A DNA stretch of 23,561 nt from Trueperaceae bacterium (GTDB taxonomy: Bacteria > Deinococcota > Deinococci > Deinococcales > Trueperaceae), in NCBI GenBank assembly GCA_011390455.1, contig JAABSI010000045.1, positions 1 to 23,561 of the forward strand, in the 5' to 3' direction. Of the stretch, positions 1 to 8,372 are shown piece after piece; position 1 is the stretch's first letter; every line of letters begins with the position of its first letter. The notes beneath the pieces were generated by a model. The model searched no databases. It was given only the letters and a program-made list of their open reading frames with translations, and was not told the origin of the DNA. A program made the position numbers and the translations under genes.

Positions 1-30
1 TCTTGGGGGGCGCCGGATGGGAGGCCGCGC

Positions 31-792
31 GTGACGGAAGCCTTGTGGGGGTTGCTCCAGCCTTCGACGCTGCTCGTGCTGCTGGTGGTGCTCGCGCTCG
101 TCGCCACCTGGCTGCGCTGGGTGGCGGTGGCGGCGACGCTGCTCACGACCTTCCTGGTGGCGGTGGCGGCCGTCGTGCTGCTGCCGGTCGGCGAATGGCT
201 CGGCGCGCCGCTCGAGACGCGCGTCGCGGCGGCCCCCCTCCCCGACCGGGCCGACGGCATCGTGGTGCTCGGGGGCGCCGTCGATTGGCGGGTGACGCGC
301 GAGCGTGGCCAGCTGGCGCTGAGTGCCGCCGGCGAGCGCATCGCGGCGGCCGCGGCGCTGGCCCAGCGCTACCCCGAAGCGCGCCTCGTGGTGACCGGGA
401 GCTTCGCGGACGCCTTCGCCGATGACTTTCGCGCCGTGCCGACCGACGCCTCGCTGTTCTTCGGCCCGCACTTCGCCGGCCGCGACGTGCGGTACCTGGG
501 CGCGGCCCGCAGCACGTACGAGGACGCGCTGCTCGCGCTCGAGGCGGCGGCGCCGAGCGCCGGCGAGACGTGGTTGCTCGTCACCAGCGCGTGGCATCTG
601 CCGCGCGCGCACGGGACCTTCCGCGCGCTGGGTTGGACGCTGGTGCCGGTGCCGGTCGACTACCGCACCACCGGTGCGCTGCGGATCGCGCCGTCGTGGG
701 ACGTGGCCGCGACGCTCGCCGACCTCGACCGCCTGGTTCGCGAATGGGGGGCGATCGCCGTCTACCGGCGCGAGGGGCGGTTGCTCGACTAG
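31..792 (+). CDS. YdcF/ElyC-like DUF218 membrane-anchored protein
   Basis: A 253-residue protein starting at a GTG that follows a GGGAGG Shine-Dalgarno sequence by 6 nt. Two hydrophobic helices (about residues 12-28 and 32-52) anchor it in the membrane. A DUF218 domain follows (about 75-245), with the strand-loop GIVVLGG (77-82), a second strand RLVVTGS (118-124), a STYEDALLA segment (161-169) and the family-typical VTSAWHLPRA (184-193). In E. coli, relatives such as ElyC, SanA and YdcF are linked to envelope or peptidoglycan-precursor homeostasis, but the biochemical activity of the family is poorly defined and I assign none here. It is convergent with the large regulator downstream, and the two stop codons share the same CTAG. 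The gene upstream lies outside the window. Confidence 0.85.
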   Translation: MTEALWGLLQPSTLLVLLVVLALVATWLRWVAVAATLLTTFLVAVAAVVLLPVGEWLGAPLETRVAAAPLPDRADGIVVLGGAVDWRVTRERGQLALSAAGERIAAAAALAQRYPEARLVVTGSFADAFADDFRAVPTDASLFFGPHFAGRDVRYLGAARSTYEDALLALEAAAPSAGETWLLVTSAWHLPRAHGTFRALGWTLVPVPVDYRTTGALRIAPSWDVAATLADLDRLVREWGAIAVYRREGRLLD

Positions 793-3700
793 AGTCCGCG
801 CCTCGGCGTGGGGGCCGCCCTCGTTCGCCCCACGGAGGTCGATCCCGCCGCGTCGGCCAGAAGCCGCTCGACCGCCCGAACCACCGCCGCGTCGTCGATC
901 GGCGCCGCGCCAGGCGGCGGCCGGGGTGCGGCCACGCGCTCCGCGAGCGCCGCGCTCTGAGCGTCGAGGTCCCAGGCGAGCCCCGGGTGGCGCCATGCCA
1001 GCTCCAGCAGCGCGCGCGCCCGCTCGGGATCGCCGTGCGCGGCGGCCACCTCGGCCGCGGAGAGGGCCGTGTGGGCGAGGAACCGCGGCGACTCGAGCGC
1101 CTGCGCCATCCGCAGCGCCTCGGCCAGCGCGGCCGTCGCCTCGGCGAGCTGGCCGAGGCGCGCGTGCGACGTCGCGAGCTGTTGGTTGGCCAACGCCCCC
1201 ACGGGGATCACGCGCTCCGGAGCGCCGGTCACGGTCAGCGCGGCGTGCGCCTGGTCGATCGCCTCCTGCGGCGTCCCGAAGCGGAAGCGGAACTCGCAGC
1301 CGATGCCCGCCTCGGCGACGGGCGCCCCGCCCCGGTGTGCGACCCAGGCCAGGTACGCCGCGTACCGCTCCTCGGCGACCTCGCGCGATGCGGTGATCAC
1401 CGCCCACCAGACCTCGCCTTGGAACACCTCGTGCTCGGCGCCGAGCCCGCCGCCGGTGGCCGCGCAGGCGCGCGCGTCCGCGAAGTGGCGTCGCACGGCG
1501 TCGAGGTCGCCGCGGAGCATCGGCGCGGCGGCCAGGCACTGGTGGAGCCAGATCTCGCCCTGCACGTCGCCCAACCGCCGCAGCAGCGGCAGCGCCTCGT
1601 TCAGCAGCGCGACGCCTTCGTCGGTGCGACCGACGTACGTGAGCCGCATCCCCCGGTCCGTGAGGAGGTGCGCGAGCCCGACGGGGTCGCCGGCGCGCTC
1701 GAAGGCGGCGCGTGCCATCGCGAGGCGCTCCGGGACGCACATGGTGGGCGTGCTCCCGATGAGGCCGGCCAGCGCCATCGCGACGGCGCGGTCGTCGCCT
1801 GCTCGACGGCCCAGGGCGAGCGCTCGGGTCGAGGCGTGGAACCGCTGCCGAGGGTCGCTTCCCTGCATGGCCCAGAGGCGCGCCAGCGCTACCTCGCGCG
1901 GCCGTCCGGGCGCATCGGCGAAGCGCCGGCGCGCGCTCGGCGACCGCAGCACGGCCACGGCCTCGTGGCTGAGCCTCTCGAGTTCGGCGCCCCGTCCGAC
2001 CTGTTCGAGCGCTCCGAACAGCCCGACGGCCAGGTCGGCCAGGACCGGTGCCTCCGCGTGGGCGACCGCCCAGCGCCAGGCGCCGACCGCCTGCTCCACG
2101 TCGTGGGGGTGCCAGCGCTGGAGGCGGCCGGTGTGCGGGTCCACCTGCTGCGCGATCCGCGTCCGCCACGCACCCGCGGCGGCCCGCCAGGCCGCGTCCG
2201 TCCACCCCTCCGCCTCCGCGCGCTCCCGTCCGAAGCGCGCGATCAGGGCGTGCAGCTCGATGCGCTCGCGCCGGTGGCGCCACAGGGCGCGGTCGCGCAG
2301 GCGCACGAGGCCACGCCAGCCGACGCCCGCGATCTCCACGGCGACCCCGCGGTCGAGGCTCCCGGGCATGACCGCCAACCGCGCCCATGCGCGGCGATCG
2401 GCGTCCCCCAACTGCTGCCAGATCTCCTCGATCACGGCGAGGACGTCGCTGCGGCGCGGTGAGCGGTCGGCGTCGTCGCTGTGGAGCGGCGCCCACGAGG
2501 TGCGCAGTTGCGCCTCGAGCGCGTCGAGCCCGACCACGTCCATCCACGCGGCCGCGAGCTCGATCGCGAGCGGATGCCCGCCCAGGGCCGCCACGATGCG
2601 CTCGACCGTCGCCGGGTCGAAGCCGCGCACGACCTCCGCCGGCGCCCGGTGGGCGGCCGCCCGCACGAAGAGCTGCGCCGCCGGGCTGGCGGCCGCCGCG
2701 ACCGCTTCCGGCGCCGCACCGTTCGCGTGCGTCTCGAGCGGCTCGACGTCGACCACGAACTCGTTCGACAGTTGGAGGCGCGCGCGCGACGTGACCAGCA
2801 GGCGCAGCTCGCGCGTGTCGCGCACCAGCGCCTCGACCGCCGCCACCTCGTCCAAGTGCGTCTCGAAGCCGTCGAGCACCAGCAGGGCTCGGCGTGCCTC
2901 GAGCGTCGCGGTGAGCTGCGGCGCGATCCGCGCGCGCGGGTTCACCGCGACGCCCATCGCGCGCGCGACCATCCGGGCGACCGCGTCCGAGCCCGCCGCG
3001 CCTTCGAGCGGGGCGACGAACACACCGTCCGGGAAGGCGGGCCGCAGGCGCGACGCCACCGCCGTCGCGAGCGTGGTCTTGCCGATGCCACCGGGTCCGA
3101 GCAGCGTGACGAGCCGGGCGTCGTCGCGACGCAGCAGCGCGCCCAGGTCGGCGAGGGCGCGCTCGCGGCCGAGCACCGAGCGCCCGTGCGTGGCGCCGAC
3201 GTGCATCCGAGCGGGGGGCGCGGTGGGCGCGTCCGACGACGGTGCGTCCGTCGACCCGGCGAAGAGCTCGTCGCGCAACGTGCGGGTCGCCGGCTCCGGC
3301 AGCATGGCGAACTCCGAGGCGAGCAGCTTCTCGAGGGCTCGGTAGCGTCGCTCCGCGCCACGGCGGTCGCCGACGGCGCACGCGGCGCGCATCGCGTCGC
3401 GCACGGCGCGCTCGTCGAGCGGATCGGCGTGGATGAGCCGGTCGGCGAAGGCGAGCGCGTCGTCGAAGCGGCTGCCGTCGCAGGCCTCGCCGATCAGCGC
3501 CCGACAGGCGCGGCGCCATTCGTTCTCGACCACCATGCGCTCGCTGCCGAGCCAGGCGTCGAACTCGTCCGCCTCATCGATCGCGAAGCCCTCGAGGAGC
3601 GGGCCGCGGTGGGCGTCGACGGCGTCGCGCCACCGGCGCTCGCCGAGCGCCGCGCGGAACGCCGCGACGTCCGCGGTGCGCTCGATCCACACTTGGGTGC

Positions 3701-3947
3701 GGTCCGCGCCGAGCCGGTCGCCGACCGGTTCCTTGCGCAGGCTCAGGAGCGCCTGCCGCATCCCGGCGTGGGCGTGGTGGGCGTCGGCCTCGGACCACAC
3801 CAGCGCCGCCACCTCGGCGCGGCGGACGGGAACCCCGCGGTACGCGACGTACGCGAACACCGCGTGCGGCTTCGTCGGACTCAACGGCGTCCAGACGCCG
3901 CCCGCGCGCACCGCCGGCGGCCCCAGAAGGCGGACGCTCTCGTCCAT
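789..3947 (-). CDS. SARP/BTAD-type transcriptional regulator with STAND ATPase and C-terminal helical repeats
   Basis: A 1052-residue protein. I start it at the ATG at 3947 because the open frame upstream (to 4175) is low-complexity Arg/Ser and overlaps another gene, while the conserved winged-helix begins right after this ATG. In order: an OmpR-like winged helix (about 1-90, with VPVRRAEVAALVW at 39-51), a bacterial transcriptional activator domain (about 95-230), then an NB-ARC/STAND ATPase with Walker A GPGGIGKTT (284-292), Walker B LLVLDGFE (355-362), sensor LLVTSRAR (383-390) and GGHPLAIEL (456-464). The remaining half is Ala/Leu/Arg-rich helix-pair sequence, typical of TPR sensor domains. 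Architecture resembles the AfsR/SARP and MalT-like regulators, where the C-terminus senses a ligand and the ATPase gates oligomerisation. Target genes and ligand cannot be read from the sequence. A possible -10 TACCGT lies at 3958-3963, 10 nt before the ATG. Confidence 0.88.
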   Translation of the reverse strand: MDESVRLLGPPAVRAGGVWTPLSPTKPHAVFAYVAYRGVPVRRAEVAALVWSEADAHHAHAGMRQALLSLRKEPVGDRLGADRTQVWIERTADVAAFRAALGERRWRDAVDAHRGPLLEGFAIDEADEFDAWLGSERMVVENEWRRACRALIGEACDGSRFDDALAFADRLIHADPLDERAVRDAMRAACAVGDRRGAERRYRALEKLLASEFAMLPEPATRTLRDELFAGSTDAPSSDAPTAPPARMHVGATHGRSVLGRERALADLGALLRRDDARLVTLLGPGGIGKTTLATAVASRLRPAFPDGVFVAPLEGAAGSDAVARMVARAMGVAVNPRARIAPQLTATLEARRALLVLDGFETHLDEVAAVEALVRDTRELRLLVTSRARLQLSNEFVVDVEPLETHANGAAPEAVAAAASPAAQLFVRAAAHRAPAEVVRGFDPATVERIVAALGGHPLAIELAAAWMDVVGLDALEAQLRTSWAPLHSDDADRSPRRSDVLAVIEEIWQQLGDADRRAWARLAVMPGSLDRGVAVEIAGVGWRGLVRLRDRALWRHRRERIELHALIARFGRERAEAEGWTDAAWRAAAGAWRTRIAQQVDPHTGRLQRWHPHDVEQAVGAWRWAVAHAEAPVLADLAVGLFGALEQVGRGAELERLSHEAVAVLRSPSARRRFADAPGRPREVALARLWAMQGSDPRQRFHASTRALALGRRAGDDRAVAMALAGLIGSTPTMCVPERLAMARAAFERAGDPVGLAHLLTDRGMRLTYVGRTDEGVALLNEALPLLRRLGDVQGEIWLHQCLAAAPMLRGDLDAVRRHFADARACAATGGGLGAEHEVFQGEVWWAVITASREVAEERYAAYLAWVAHRGGAPVAEAGIGCEFRFRFGTPQEAIDQAHAALTVTGAPERVIPVGALANQQLATSHARLGQLAEATAALAEALRMAQALESPRFLAHTALSAAEVAAAHGDPERARALLELAWRHPGLAWDLDAQSAALAERVAAPRPPPGAAPIDDAAVVRAVERLLADAAGSTSVGRTRAAPTPRRGL

Positions 3948-4005
3948 GGTCGATTCCACGGTACGCCCCGCGCGCGCCCTCCGGAGCGCGGGGATCACCC
4001 GTGCT

Positions 4006-4203
4006 TCAGTGCGCGCCGCTCGGGCTCGGGCTACCGGGCCGCCGGTGGTGCCACGACGGCCGATCCGTCCGACGGGGTCGGGCGTGCTCGTCCGCGAGGG
4101 TGCGGAGCATGCGCTCGCGCGCCGCCTGGCGGCGCTGCTGCTCGAGCTCGAACGCGAGGGTGTCGACGAAGGCATGGAGGTTGCCGCAACTCAGGGTGGA
4201 CAT
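4006..4203 (-). CDS. Small uncharacterised protein, 65 aa, upstream of the STAND regulator
   Basis: A short frame with a good initiation site: ATG at 4203, preceded after 6 nt by an AGGGGGG purine run inside GGGAAGGGGGG. The N-terminal half looks like a real small protein (MSTLSCGNLHAFVDTLAFEL, then a charged helix EQQRRQAARERMLRTLADEH at 21-40). The C-terminal 25 residues are basic and Pro/Ser-rich. It has one Cys (Cys6) and no clear signal peptide. It lies 58 bp upstream of the SARP/STAND regulator on the same strand, so the two may be cotranscribed. I do not recognise a family. It could be a small partner or signal for the regulator, or a chance frame with a good ribosome site. The case rests on the Shine-Dalgarno sequence and the position. 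Confidence 0.5.
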   Translation of the reverse strand: MSTLSCGNLHAFVDTLAFELEQQRRQAARERMLRTLADEHARPRRTDRPSWHHRRPGSPSPSGAH

Positions 4204-4355
4204 GGCGGACCCCCCTTCCCGGAGCGACGGGTCCAAGGCGACCGGAGCCGATCGCGCCCCGTTCCACCGCCACCGTAGGGGCCGGTGCGTCAAAGCAGCG
4301 TCGAAGACCCTGGCGGTGCGCGATGCCGGGGCGACGCCCTTCGGAGAGCGTAGGT

Positions 4356-4398
4356 CAACCTTGCAAATCGAAAGTCGGACTTTAAGATTGCAAGGTTG
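4356..4398. promoter_or_regulatory. 43-bp AT-rich near-perfect palindrome, candidate operator
   Basis: The outer arms CAACCTTGCAA (4356-4366) and TTGCAAGGTTG (4388-4398) are exact reverse complements. Inner arms AAAGTC (4371-4376) and GACTTT (4378-4383) also pair, centred on G4377. In all, 17 of 21 positions are symmetric. It is strikingly AT-rich against its surroundings. No T-run follows on either strand, so it does not look like an intrinsic terminator. It sits downstream of asd and upstream of the small gene and the regulator (both minus strand). A binding site for a dimeric protein is the simplest reading. A TACGCT -10-like box adjoins it at about 4347-4352 on the minus strand. Confidence 0.7.
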
Positions 4399-4463
4399 AA
4401 GAAGCTCGGTGCGGAGGCGCTCGCCCGTCGGTCCTCGAGCGAGCGAAGGCAGCGCCATGGATC

Positions 4464-5465
4464 TCAGAGCAGGTCGGCGATCTGCACCGCGTTGAGCGCG
4501 GCCCCCTTGCGCACTTGATCGCCTGCCAGGAACAGCGCCAGGGCGCCGGGGCGGCTGGCGTCGGCGCGCAGGCGACCCACGAGCACGTCGTCCTGGCCCG
4601 TGGCCTCGAGCGGCATGGGGAAGCGGTTGGCCGCCGGGTCGTCCACCAGCCGCACGCCGGGGGCGGCCGCGAGCACGGCGCGCGCCTCGTCGACGCCCAC
4701 CGAGCGTGCGAACTCCGCGTGGATCGCCTCGGCGTGCGCGCGCACCACCGGCACCCGCACGCACGTGGCCGAGACCGCCAGGTCGGGGCGGCCGAGGATC
4801 TTGCGCGACTCGAGGAGCAGCTTGCGCTCCTCCTGGTTGTATCCGTCGGCGCCGACCTCGGAATCGTGGCTGAAGAGGTTGAAGGCGATGGGGTGCGGGA
4901 ACGTGCTCGGCTCCGGTGCCGCGCCGTCCAGGACGGCGCGGGTCTGACCGAGCAGCTCCTCGATCGCGGCCTGGCCGGCGCCCGACACCGCCTGATAGGT
5001 GGCGACGGTGGCGCGCGTCAGACCGAAGGCGCGGTCGAGCGGAGCGAGCGCCACGAGCGCCAGGATCGTCGAGCAGTTGGGGTTGGCGATCACGCCCTGG
5101 TGGCCCTGCACCGCGTCGGGGTTGACCTCCGGCACCACCAGCGGCACCCGCGGGTCGAGCCGCCAGGCGCTCGTGTTGTCGACCACCACCGCGCCGTGCG
5201 CGGCCCAGGACCACGCGTGCGCCTTGGAGATCGAACCCCCGGCGGAGGAGAAGACGACGTCGACCCCCAGGTCGCCGTCCTCGGGGAGGGCCTCGATGGT
5301 GAGCTCGCGGCCGGCGTAGGCCACGCGCCGCCCGGCGGAGCGCCGCGAGGCGTACAGGCGCAGCGCTTCGGGCGGCACCGGTCGCCCGGCCACGCCGCGG
5401 TGGGCGAGCAGGTCGAGGAACTCCTGGCCGACGGCTCCGGTGGCACCCACGATGGCGTAGCGCAT
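4464..5465 (-). CDS. asd: Aspartate-semialdehyde dehydrogenase
   Basis: A 333-residue enzyme reducing aspartyl-4-phosphate to aspartate 4-semialdehyde with NADPH, the branch point to lysine/diaminopimelate, threonine and methionine. The N-terminal nucleotide loop is GATGAVGQEF (8-17). SSAGGS (73-78) and NTSAWR (97-102) follow. The active-site cysteine is Cys131 in NPNCSTI, and the catalytic histidine is probably His244 in RVPVVRAHAE. I start at the ATG at 5465. An in-frame extension six codons longer exists, but the NADP-fold strand MRYAIVGATG begins exactly here, and a TAGGCT -10 box ends 8 nt before this ATG, indicating a leaderless transcript. It is divergent from proB across 56 bp, and no other lysine or threonine gene is adjacent. 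Confidence 0.96.
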   Translation of the reverse strand: MRYAIVGATGAVGQEFLDLLAHRGVAGRPVPPEALRLYASRRSAGRRVAYAGRELTIEALPEDGDLGVDVVFSSAGGSISKAHAWSWAAHGAVVVDNTSAWRLDPRVPLVVPEVNPDAVQGHQGVIANPNCSTILALVALAPLDRAFGLTRATVATYQAVSGAGQAAIEELLGQTRAVLDGAAPEPSTFPHPIAFNLFSHDSEVGADGYNQEERKLLLESRKILGRPDLAVSATCVRVPVVRAHAEAIHAEFARSVGVDEARAVLAAAPGVRLVDDPAANRFPMPLEATGQDDVLVGRLRADASRPGALALFLAGDQVRKGAALNAVQIADLL

Positions 5466-5473
5466 GGCCGACG

Positions 5474-5479
5474 AGCCTA
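5474..5479 (-). promoter_or_regulatory. -10 box TAGGCT for asd, leaderless type
   Basis: TAGGCT on the minus strand ends 8 nt before the asd ATG. No Shine-Dalgarno sequence fits between, so transcription probably starts at or next to the start codon. Confidence 0.6.
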
Positions 5480-5508
5480 GCACGGGGGTGCCGAAGGTCC
5501 GATGCGCG

Positions 5509-5514
5509 TAGACT
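5509..5514 (+). promoter_or_regulatory. -10 box TAGACT for proB operon, leaderless type
   Basis: TAGACT ends 7 nt before the proB GTG at 5522. The same hexamer at nearly the same spacing precedes the M29 aminopeptidase gene (18976-18981). No clear -35 hexamer is visible. Confidence 0.6.
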
Positions 5515-5521
5515 CGGCGCC

Positions 5522-6652
5522 GTGTCCGCCGCTCCCCCGATCCCCTCCCGCGCCCGGCGCATCGTCGTCAAGGTGGGCACGAGCTCGCTCACCGACGATG
5601 CCGGCCGCATCCACCCGCCGGCGGTCTGGGCGATCGCGCGCGGCGCGCAGGTCCTGGCCGAGCGGCTCGGGGCGCAGGTCGTGCTGGTGTCGTCCGGCGC
5701 CGGCGCCGCCGGTCGTGCGCGGCTGGGGTTGACGCTGCCGTTGACGCTCCCCGACAAGCAGGCGGCCGCCGCGGTGGGGCAAGCACTCTTGATGCTCGAC
5801 TGGGAGCGGGCGCTCGCCCCGACGCCGGTGGCGCAGCTGCTGCTGTCGGCCGGCGACGTCCAGGACCGCGAGCGCTACGTCAACGCGAAGAACGCGCTCG
5901 AGGCGCTGCTGCGCCTGGGCGTGGTGCCGGTGGTGAACGAGAACGACAGCGTCGCCACGGCGGAGCTCAAGCTGGGCGACAACGACACCCTCTCGGCCTG
6001 GGTGGCCTACCTGGTCGACGCCGACCTGCTCGTGGTGCTCACCGACGTCGACGGTCTGCACGACCGCGATCCCCGCCACCATGCGGGCGCGCGCCGGCTC
6101 GAGGTGGTGGCCGATCTCGAAGCGCTGGCCGCCGACGTCGGCGACGGCGGTTCCGGCCGCGGCACCGGGGGGATGGTCACCAAGCTGCGCGCCGCGCGGA
6201 TCGCCACCCGCGCCGGCATCGAGACGTACGTGATCGGCGGCGGAGGCGCGGGGCTCGAGGCGTTGGCCCGCGGCGAGGTCCGCGGCACCCGCTTCTTGGC
6301 CAAGCGCGCCACGTCGGCGCGCAAGGCGTGGATCGCGGAGCAACCCGTCCGGGGAAGGCTCGACGTCGACGAGGGGGCGCGTCGCGCGCTCGCTCAGGGG
6401 CGGAGCCTGCTCCCCTCCGGGGTCGTCGGGGCGACCGGCCCGTTCGCCTTCGGCGACGCGGTCGAGGTGGTGCACGCGGGGACGGTCGTCGCGCGCGGGC
6501 TCACCAACTACGCCCGCGACGCGGTCGATCGCATCCGCGGCAAGCACACGTCTTCGATCGCGGACGTGCTGGGCGCGAAGGACTTCGACGAGGTCGTGCA
6601 CCGCGACAACCTCGTGTGGCTCGACCCCTCTGGTACCATGCCGCCACGATGA
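5522..6652 (+). CDS. proB: Glutamate 5-kinase with PUA domain
   Basis: A 376-residue enzyme phosphorylating L-glutamate with ATP in the first step of proline synthesis. The amino-acid kinase fold shows KVGTSSL (17-23), VSSGAGAAG (56-64), NENDSV (139-144), GDNDTLSA (152-159), TDVDGL (174-179) and GTGGMVTKL (214-222). A C-terminal PUA domain (about 275-360) ends with the GKHTSSIADVLG segment. In E. coli the PUA domain modulates proline inhibition. The start is a GTG just downstream of a TAGACT box, probably leaderless. The usual neighbour proA is absent. Instead the stop overlaps the start of a DUF4345-like membrane gene by 4 bp (ATGA), followed by hisZ and hisG, so proline and histidine entry enzymes appear to share a transcript. 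Confidence 0.96.
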   Translation: MSAAPPIPSRARRIVVKVGTSSLTDDAGRIHPPAVWAIARGAQVLAERLGAQVVLVSSGAGAAGRARLGLTLPLTLPDKQAAAAVGQALLMLDWERALAPTPVAQLLLSAGDVQDRERYVNAKNALEALLRLGVVPVVNENDSVATAELKLGDNDTLSAWVAYLVDADLLVVLTDVDGLHDRDPRHHAGARRLEVVADLEALAADVGDGGSGRGTGGMVTKLRAARIATRAGIETYVIGGGGAGLEALARGEVRGTRFLAKRATSARKAWIAEQPVRGRLDVDEGARRALAQGRSLLPSGVVGATGPFAFGDAVEVVHAGTVVARGLTNYARDAVDRIRGKHTSSIADVLGAKDFDEVVHRDNLVWLDPSGTMPPR

Positions 6653-7182
6653 CGACCCGAACGCAGCTCGCGTACGCCGCCGCCGGGGTCGTGTTGATCC
6701 TCGGCCTCCTCAGCCTCCTCAACCCGTGGTTGGCCGCCCGGCTGCTCGGCTTCGAACTCGCGACGCCTCGGGCGGTCTCCGAGGTGCGCGCCACGTACGG
6801 CGCCTTGCACGTGACGATGGCCGCGCTGCTCCTCTGGGCGATCCCGCTGCGCCCGCGCGCCGGCTTGGTCGTGCGGGTGGCCGGGATCCTCTGGGCCGGT
6901 GCGGCGGCCGGCCGCACGGCCAGCCTGGTGATCGACGGGGTGCTCGGGCCCGCCAACCTCGGCCTCCTGCTCGTGCAGGTCGCGGTCGCGGCGGTGCTCG
7001 TGTGGGTGAGCTTCGAGACGCCGCCGAGCGGCGAAGAGTTGCGCACGCGCCGCGAGGTGGCGGCCGCCAAGCGCCGCGCGGACGCGGCGCGCGGCGTCGC
7101 GCCGGCGCCGGACCCCCGCGAGGACCTCGCCGGTCCCGACGGCGCCGCGGCGAAGCCCACCCGGAGGGCCGAGCGCCCTTGA
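6649..7182 (+). CDS. DUF4345-like four-helix membrane protein
   Basis: A 177-residue protein starting at an ATG that overlaps the proB stop (ATGA). It has four predicted membrane helices (about 8-26, 51-66, 72-95 and 102-121) and a charged, basic Ala/Arg/Pro tail (122-177) presumably in the cytoplasm. The segment SEVRATYGALH (44-54), between helices 1 and 2, resembles the conserved E-R-x-Y-G-G motif of DUF4345 proteins, whose function is unknown. Its stop TGA is embedded in TTGA, where the TTG is the hisZ start. Tight coupling on both sides argues it is made with ProB and HisZ, but gives no mechanism. The family call rests on one motif and the topology. Confidence 0.72.
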   Translation: MTTRTQLAYAAAGVVLILGLLSLLNPWLAARLLGFELATPRAVSEVRATYGALHVTMAALLLWAIPLRPRAGLVVRVAGILWAGAAAGRTASLVIDGVLGPANLGLLLVQVAVAAVLVWVSFETPPSGEELRTRREVAAAKRRADAARGVAPAPDPREDLAGPDGAAAKPTRRAERP

Positions 7183-8372
7183 ACACCCCGGTCCCGGACG
7201 GCACCCGCTTCGTCCTGCCCGATGGGGCGGCGCGTCGCGTCGAGGTGGTCGACACCCTGCGCGCGCTCTACCGGAGTTGGGGGTACGACCTGGTCGAGGT
7301 GCCGGCGCTGGAGCGGTACGACCCGGCGCACCCGCGCGCCGCGCAGTCGTTCAAGCTCGCCGACCGCGACAGCGGCGTGCTCGCCCTGCGGAGCGATTTC
7401 ACGCCCGCCCTCGCGCAGCTGGTGCGCAGCCACCACCCCTCCGTCGCCGGCGGCGCCCGCCGCCCCCTGCGCTTCTGTTACGCCGGCACCGTCTGGCACG
7501 CGATCGACCCGGAGTTGGCGCGCACCCGTGAGTTCACCCAGGTGGGCTTGGAGTTGATCGGCGTGTCGAACGCGCGCGCCGATGCCGAGGTGCTGCACCT
7601 GGCGCGCGCCTCGGTGCGCGCGGTGGGTCTGCGGCCCGTGCTCGAGGTCGGGAACCCCGGCTTCGTGCGGGCGCTCTTCGACGTCGCCGGCGTGCCGCGG
7701 CCCGACCGCGACGCGGTCGCCGACGCGATCGACCGCAAGGACCGCAGCGATCTGCGCGACCTGCTCGAGCGCGCGCGCCTCGACCTCGCGGACGGCGCCC
7801 CGGCGGCCGCGCTCCTGCACGTGCCCGACCTCTACGGTGGCCGCGAGGTGCTCGGCCGCGCGCGCGCGGTGGCGCCCTGGCCCGAGGCGCAGCGCGAGCT
7901 CGATCGGCTCGAGGGCGTGCTCGCCGAGTTCGAGGACGCCAGCGACCTGGCGCTCGACCTGGCGATGGCGCGTCGGCTCACGTACTACACCGGCGTCACC
8001 TTCCGCGCGTACACCCCCGACTTCGGCCAACCGCTCCTGGGCGGTGGCCGCTACGACGGCGCGCTGCTGCCCGCCGCCGCCGGCTTCTCGATCGGCGTCG
8101 AACGCCTGCTCCGCGCGATGGCGAGCACGGGACCGCTGCTGGAGCCGCCGCCGCGGGTGCTGTCGATCGACGACGCCGGGGCGCGCCGGCTGCGCGTCGG
8201 CGGCGTCCGGGTGGTGCGCGCGCTGCATGCGGATCGCGCCGGTGCGCTCGAGGAGGCGCGCGAGCGCCGGGTCCCGTACCTGCTCGTCGGCGGTCGGCTC
8301 GAGGCGGTCGCCGCCGAGACGGGCGAGCGCGATCGGCTCGAGGCGCTGCTCGCCGATGGGGCCGAGGCATGA
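7179..8372 (+). CDS. hisZ: ATP phosphoribosyltransferase regulatory subunit HisZ
   Basis: A 397-residue protein related to the catalytic core of histidyl-tRNA synthetase, which activates the short form of HisG. I choose the TTG at 7179: it forms TTGA with the preceding stop, has GGAGGG 10 nt upstream, and yields an N-terminus ([17 protein letters not shown], 11-27) typical of class II folds. Class II features are [11 protein letters not shown] (70-80), [12 protein letters not shown] (118-129), [10 protein letters not shown] (269-278), GGGRYD (288-293) and motif 3 [10 protein letters not shown] (302-311). A short divergent C-terminal domain follows (about 325-397). It is not a working synthetase gene by context: the next gene, overlapping by 4 bp, is short-form hisG lacking its own regulatory domain. 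Confidence 0.93.
   Translation: MNTPVPDGTRFVLPDGAARRVEVVDTLRALYRSWGYDLVEVPALERYDPAHPRAAQSFKLADRDSGVLALRSDFTPALAQLVRSHHPSVAGGARRPLRFCYAGTVWHAIDPELARTREFTQVGLELIGVSNARADAEVLHLARASVRAVGLRPVLEVGNPGFVRALFDVAGVPRPDRDAVADAIDRKDRSDLRDLLERARLDLADGAPAAALLHVPDLYGGREVLGRARAVAPWPEAQRELDRLEGVLAEFEDASDLALDLAMARRLTYYTGVTFRAYTPDFGQPLLGGGRYDGALLPAAAGFSIGVERLLRAMASTGPLLEPPPRVLSIDDAGARRLRVGGVRVVRALHADRAGALEEARERRVPYLLVGGRLEAVAAETGERDRLEALLADGAEA

Noticed and set aside
1069..3345. Long plus-strand frames opposite the large regulator (also 570-2462 and 2481-4385)
   Set aside because: Composition is Arg/Ser/Ala-rich with no recognisable fold, and they lie antisense to a gene with clear STAND motifs.
4288..4293. 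TTGACG on the minus strand as a -35 box for the 65-aa gene, with TACGGT at 4272-4277 as -10
   Set aside because: The spacing is only 10 bp, too short for a standard sigma-70 type promoter, so it was not listed.
4399..4463. Possible asd terminator (GCTCGC...GCGAGC with a large loop)
   Set aside because: The arms are only 6 bp with a loop of about 14 nt and no T-run; not convincing as a terminator.
5466..5483. ATG at 5483 as the asd start
   Set aside because: The extra six residues precede the canonical MRYAIVGATG start and would overlap the -10 box that fits the ATG at 5465.
4006..5757. A 583-codon open frame on the minus strand across asd
   Set aside because: It is an alternate-frame shadow of asd: Gly/Arg/Ala-rich, without domains, a product of high GC. 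Only its last 65 codons, with their own ribosome site, were kept.
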